From Corynebacterium halotolerans (GTDB lineage Bacteria > Actinomycetota > Actinomycetes > Mycobacteriales > Mycobacteriaceae): a stretch of DNA of 64,000 nucleotides. The position numbers and the translations under genes are program-made. The stretch lies in assembly GCF_001056295.1 (NCBI RefSeq), contig NZ_JVMD01000024.1:62001-126000 (forward strand), read 5' to 3'. The notes beneath the pieces were generated by a model. The model saw only the letters and a list, made by a program, of their open reading frames with translations, was not told the origin of the DNA and did not search any database. Shown piece after piece: positions 61,460-64,000 of the stretch. Position 1 is the stretch's first letter. Every line of letters begins with the position of its first letter.

Positions 61460-63343
61460 TCACGCTCCCAGGGAGTCCAGCAGCCGCGAGAGCTCCGCGA
61501 CGGCGTCGATGTTCATGGTCAGGTAGCCGTCCGGGCGGGCATCGCCCTCGGCGTCGGCGAAGATCTTCTCCGGGCCGGCGACGAGCACCTCGGAGGCGCC
61601 GGCCGCGCGGGCGGCCTTCACGGCGTCGGCGCCGGAGGCGGCGTATTCGCCGTCGGCGCCGCACAGCACGACGATCGGGGCGGACTTGGCGGCCTCGTCG
61701 AAGGACGCCTCGCCCGGCACGACCTGGCCCGGGTTGAGGGCCTCGATGCCGCCGGAGGCGAGCAGGTTGGCGGTGAAGCCGGTGCGGATGTTGTGCTTGG
61801 CCAGCGGGCCCAGCGGCAGCATCGCGATCTGCGGGCGGCGGCCCTGCTCGGCGAGGAAGTCGTCGGAGCGGTTGCGCAGCGCCTCGAAGTCGGCGGCCCA
61901 GCGGCGGACGCGCTCGTTCACCGGGCGGGCCTCCGCGGGCAGCGGGGCCTCGGCCAGGTTCGGGAACTCGTTGATCGCGGTGATCTTGGTGCGGCGGTGG
62001 GCGATGTCGGCGCGGCGCTGCTCGTACGCGGCGTCGATGTTCTCGCGGACGTGGTCGTAGGCGGTTTCGATGCCGCCGTAGGACTCGACGTCGGTGAAGA
62101 TCTTCCACGCGCGGTCGGCGATCTCGTCGGTCAGCTCCTCCACGAAGTAGGAGCCGCCGGCGGGGTCGGCGACGAAGCCGAGGTGCGACTCCTCCAGGAG
62201 CAGCAGGTTGGTGTTGCGCGCGATGCGGGCGGCGAAGGTGCGGGAGACGCCCGGCTGGCCGCCGTGGATGGCGTTGTCGAAGGGCAGCACCTCGACGGTG
62301 GTCGCACCGCCGACGCCGGCGGCGAACGCCGCGACGGTGACGCGGAGCATGTTCACCCACGGGTCGCGCTGCGAGAACATCACCGGCGCGGTGACGGCGT
62401 GGTTCGGCGCGGAGCCGTGGCCGGGGGCGCCGGCGACCTCCGCGACGCGGGCCCACAGGGTGCGGGCGGCGCGGAACTTGGCGATGGTGTTGAACTGGTC
62501 GTCGGTGGCCGAGTACCGGAAGGAGATCTGGTCCAGGGCCTCCTCGGTGCTCAGGCCCGCGCCGGTGAGGGCGCGCAGGTACGCGACGCCGACGGCCAGC
62601 GCGTAGCCGATCTCCTGGGCGTCCGTGGCGCCCATGTTCGCGAAGGCGACGCCGTCGACCAGCAGGGTGCGGACGCTGCCGGAACGCTTGGCGTTGGCGA
62701 CGGCCATCTCCACGGCCTTCTCCAGCGAAACCTCGGCGGCACCGGTGTACTGGCTGGTCAGCGGGGCGGCGGACAGCTCGATGTCGACCGCTTCCGGGTC
62801 CTTCAGGTCCGCGGCGTCGACGAGCGAGAGCAGCGCCTCGGCGGCCTCTGCGACGTCGTCCCCGGCCTCGACCGCGATCGGCGCGAGATCCAGGTACACG
62901 CCCTTCAGCAGCGCGGGCAGGTCCGCGGCGGACAGCCCGTTGCGCAGATCCAGGCGAACGGCGGACGTGCCGTTGGTCAGGGCGTCGAGAAGCGCCTTGT
63001 TGACCTCGGCGGCGGAACCGCTGCCGGTGCGCCCGAAGGTCTCGCGCACACCCCAGCCCGCGTCGTCGGCGCCGCGCAGGCGCGCGCCGCGGGTGAACGG
63101 GAACTGGCCGGGGGCCGGGGCCTCCGCCAGATCATCCGCCCGGGTGTACAGCGGGCGGACTTCCACTCCGTCGTACGTGGTGGTGTTGAGCTTCTTCCAG
63201 ACGTCCAACGGAACGTCGGCGACGTCTTGCTTCCGCACCCGGGCGAATACCCCGGCGACTGCCTTGTGCCACGAGGCTTGCTGTTCCTCGAAGTCGGGCG
63301 GAAGCGGGGTCCCTGAGGCATTGGGGGCCGTTCGGTCAGTCAC
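61460..63343 (-). CDS. mutA: Methylmalonyl-CoA mutase small subunit MutA
   Basis: MutA is the non-catalytic partner of MutB in the heterodimeric mutase of actinobacteria. The 627-residue product has the same barrel layout ([28 protein letters not shown] segment near 285 and [22 protein letters not shown] near 340), but no DxHxxG cobalamin motif in the C-terminal domain. That absence is the hallmark of the small subunit. The GTG start at 63343 is preceded by AGGGAGAAGG. The stop lies a few bases before mutB, so both subunits come from one mRNA. Confidence 0.95.
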   Translation of the reverse strand: MTDRTAPNASGTPLPPDFEEQQASWHKAVAGVFARVRKQDVADVPLDVWKKLNTTTYDGVEVRPLYTRADDLAEAPAPGQFPFTRGARLRGADDAGWGVRETFGRTGSGSAAEVNKALLDALTNGTSAVRLDLRNGLSAADLPALLKGVYLDLAPIAVEAGDDVAEAAEALLSLVDAADLKDPEAVDIELSAAPLTSQYTGAAEVSLEKAVEMAVANAKRSGSVRTLLVDGVAFANMGATDAQEIGYALAVGVAYLRALTGAGLSTEEALDQISFRYSATDDQFNTIAKFRAARTLWARVAEVAGAPGHGSAPNHAVTAPVMFSQRDPWVNMLRVTVAAFAAGVGGATTVEVLPFDNAIHGGQPGVSRTFAARIARNTNLLLLEESHLGFVADPAGGSYFVEELTDEIADRAWKIFTDVESYGGIETAYDHVRENIDAAYEQRRADIAHRRTKITAINEFPNLAEAPLPAEARPVNERVRRWAADFEALRNRSDDFLAEQGRRPQIAMLPLGPLAKHNIRTGFTANLLASGGIEALNPGQVVPGEASFDEAAKSAPIVVLCGADGEYAASGADAVKAARAAGASEVLVAGPEKIFADAEGDARPDGYLTMNIDAVAELSRLLDSLGA

Positions 63344-63454
63344 GGCGGACCTTCTCCCTTGCTTGTCATGCGCCCCAAACCCGGCCCCGGCCTCCCCCGG
63401 GGCGGCCTCGGAAAAGCCGTGCGGAGTGGTCGGTCGGTCCGGGAATGGACGGCG

Positions 63455-63472
63455 TTTGCGTGTTCACGTAAA
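63455..63472. promoter_or_regulatory. Operator-like palindrome upstream of mutA
   Basis: TTTGCGTG-TT-CACGTAAA is an 18-bp near-perfect dyad, with one mismatched pair. Its location between divergent genes suggests a regulator site. The regulator is not known. Confidence 0.4.
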
Positions 63473-63703
63473 CCGGCCGGGACGGATTCCCGGTGCTCTG
63501 CAGCACCGTTCACCCGCTCGGAACCGGTCACCGTGTCAATAGTAATTAGGCTCCTGCAACAGCTTCGACCGGGTCTCGGCTCCCACCCCCGGAATGCCGG
63601 ATGCCGTGCGGCTTTTCTGCCCGGACCCGACACGAACGGGCTTTGCGACGTCCGTTTCGCCCCGTGTCCGGTGTGCCGGGGTGGGGTGCGCCGCGAACGG
63701 GGG

Positions 63704-63709
63704 TAACCT
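63704..63709 (+). promoter_or_regulatory. Minus-10 box of the TVP38-like gene, leaderless arrangement
   Basis: TAACCT is followed by seven bases and the GTG at 63717. Confidence 0.45.
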
Positions 63710-63716
63710 CATCCGG

Positions 63717-64000
63717 GTGTCAGGAACCGCTCCCCGCCCCCGCGCGGACCGCCCGCGAACGGCCCGGCCGCTGGTGCTGTTGGCGCTCGCGGCGGCCGCC
63801 GTGGCGGTGCTCTTCGTCGTCGACGTGCCGACCATCGACGCCATCCGCGGATGGGCCGATGCGACGGGCGCGTGGTTCCCCGCCGTCTTCTTCCTGGCGT
63901 ACGTGGGGTTCACGCAGCTTCCGATCCCGCGCACCGTCTTCACGCTGTCGTCGGGCATTCTGTTCGGCGCGCTGCCGGGGATCGCGATGGCGCTGGTCGC
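63717..64000 (+). CDS. TVP38/TMEM64 (DedA-like) membrane protein, N-terminal part
   Basis: From a GTG at 63717 the frame is open to the window edge (94 complete codons). After a basic N-terminus (RPRADRPRTARP) comes a hydrophobic helix (about 17-35). A second membrane segment contains FFLAYVGFTQLPIPRTVFTLSSGILFG (seen in parts), the typical VTT-domain motif with a Pro-rich loop before a Gly-rich helix. A homologue beside the mutase genes in other corynebacteria supports the call. Function in bacteria is unclear, possibly lipid scrambling as proposed for DedA proteins. Confidence 0.8.
   Translation, partial: MSGTAPRPRADRPRTARPLVLLALAAAAVAVLFVVDVPTIDAIRGWADATGAWFPAVFFLAYVGFTQLPIPRTVFTLSSGILFGALPGIAMALV

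Larger units (their letters stand above)
63344..63716. other. 373-bp divergent intergenic region upstream of mutA
   Basis: The region separates mutA (minus) from the TVP38-like gene (plus). It holds an imperfect palindrome, TTTGCGTG-TT-CACGTAAA (63455-63472, 7 of 8 pairs), 112 bases upstream of mutA, and a small hairpin GGTGCT-CTGC-AGCACC (about 63492-63507). Around 63535-63560 it is AT-richer (GTCAATAGTAATTAGG), with TTGACA on the minus strand. No cobalamin riboswitch sequence was recognised, and no gene was seen. Confidence 0.5.

Noticed and set aside
59023..62456. Long minus-strand frames in other registers across mutB and into mutA
   Set aside because: One frame extends the real mutB start upstream through mutA and the other is out of register. 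The ATG at 61451 and the GTG at 61463 are the only sensible mutB starts.
63344..63716. Cobalamin riboswitch upstream of mutA
   Set aside because: The B12-box sequence and its conserved stem were not seen, although the region is long enough.

Overview
The window is high-GC actinobacterial chromosome. Gene content and order match the corynebacterial core genome: tatC-tatA-pafC-pafB-pafA-pup-dop-arc, then aspA-hisG-hisE-HAD phosphatase, then metH, mshC, uppP, lppL, pyrD and the methylmalonyl-CoA mutase genes. Three further traits point to Corynebacterium or a close relative. Pup ends directly in Glu, the ARC ATPase lacks a proteasome-docking tail and sits in a locus without proteasome genes, and many genes carry a TAnnnT box 6-8 bases before the start codon, as expected for leaderless transcripts. 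The species was not identified.

Layout. 1-344: start of an unknown membrane protein running off the left edge. 469-10217 (minus strand): Tat secretion genes, the PafB/PafC WYL regulators, the complete pupylation cassette and tRNA methyltransferase TrmI. 10283-12040 (plus): a RecB-type nuclease and a TetR regulator. 12098-17225 (minus): a C4-dicarboxylate transporter overlapping aspA, then hisG, hisE and a HAD phosphatase, with a strong terminator after hisG.

17231-34558 is an inserted island carrying a tightly packed four-gene operon on the plus strand. It encodes a SNF2-like helicase (DrmD-like), a 1579-residue N6-adenine methyltransferase (DrmMI-like), a 2223-residue DEAD helicase with zinc clusters, DUF1998 and a possible C-terminal nuclease (DruE-like, or a DrmA-DrmB fusion), and a UvrD/REP helicase with a RelE-like N-terminus. 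The first two genes are the class 1 DISARM signature, but the usual separate drmA, drmB and drmC are absent. It reads as a hybrid or variant anti-phage system. The island lies between two 270-bp direct copies of the 5' end of the HAD phosphatase gene. The copies differ at six positions, all synonymous, so the right-hand copy looks like the scar of a recombination event between related genomes. A candidate LexA box lies upstream of the operon.

34866-49300: membrane protein, thioesterase, App1-type phosphatase, P-type metal ATPase, metH with a recognisable McbR operator at its start, mshC (mycothiol synthesis), uppP (undecaprenyl-PP recycling), an aldo/keto reductase relative lacking most catalytic residues, and the lipoprotein LppL next to pyrD.

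49322-64000: pyrD, a PEBP-family protein, tRNA-Leu(GAG) with promoter and terminator, an acetyltransferase, a cardiolipin-synthase-like protein, a zinc-ribbon SDR protein, and a minus-strand run of mutA-mutB-meaB followed closely by an unusual Hsp70-like/RCC1 beta-propeller fusion. A TVP38/DedA-type membrane protein starts at the right edge.
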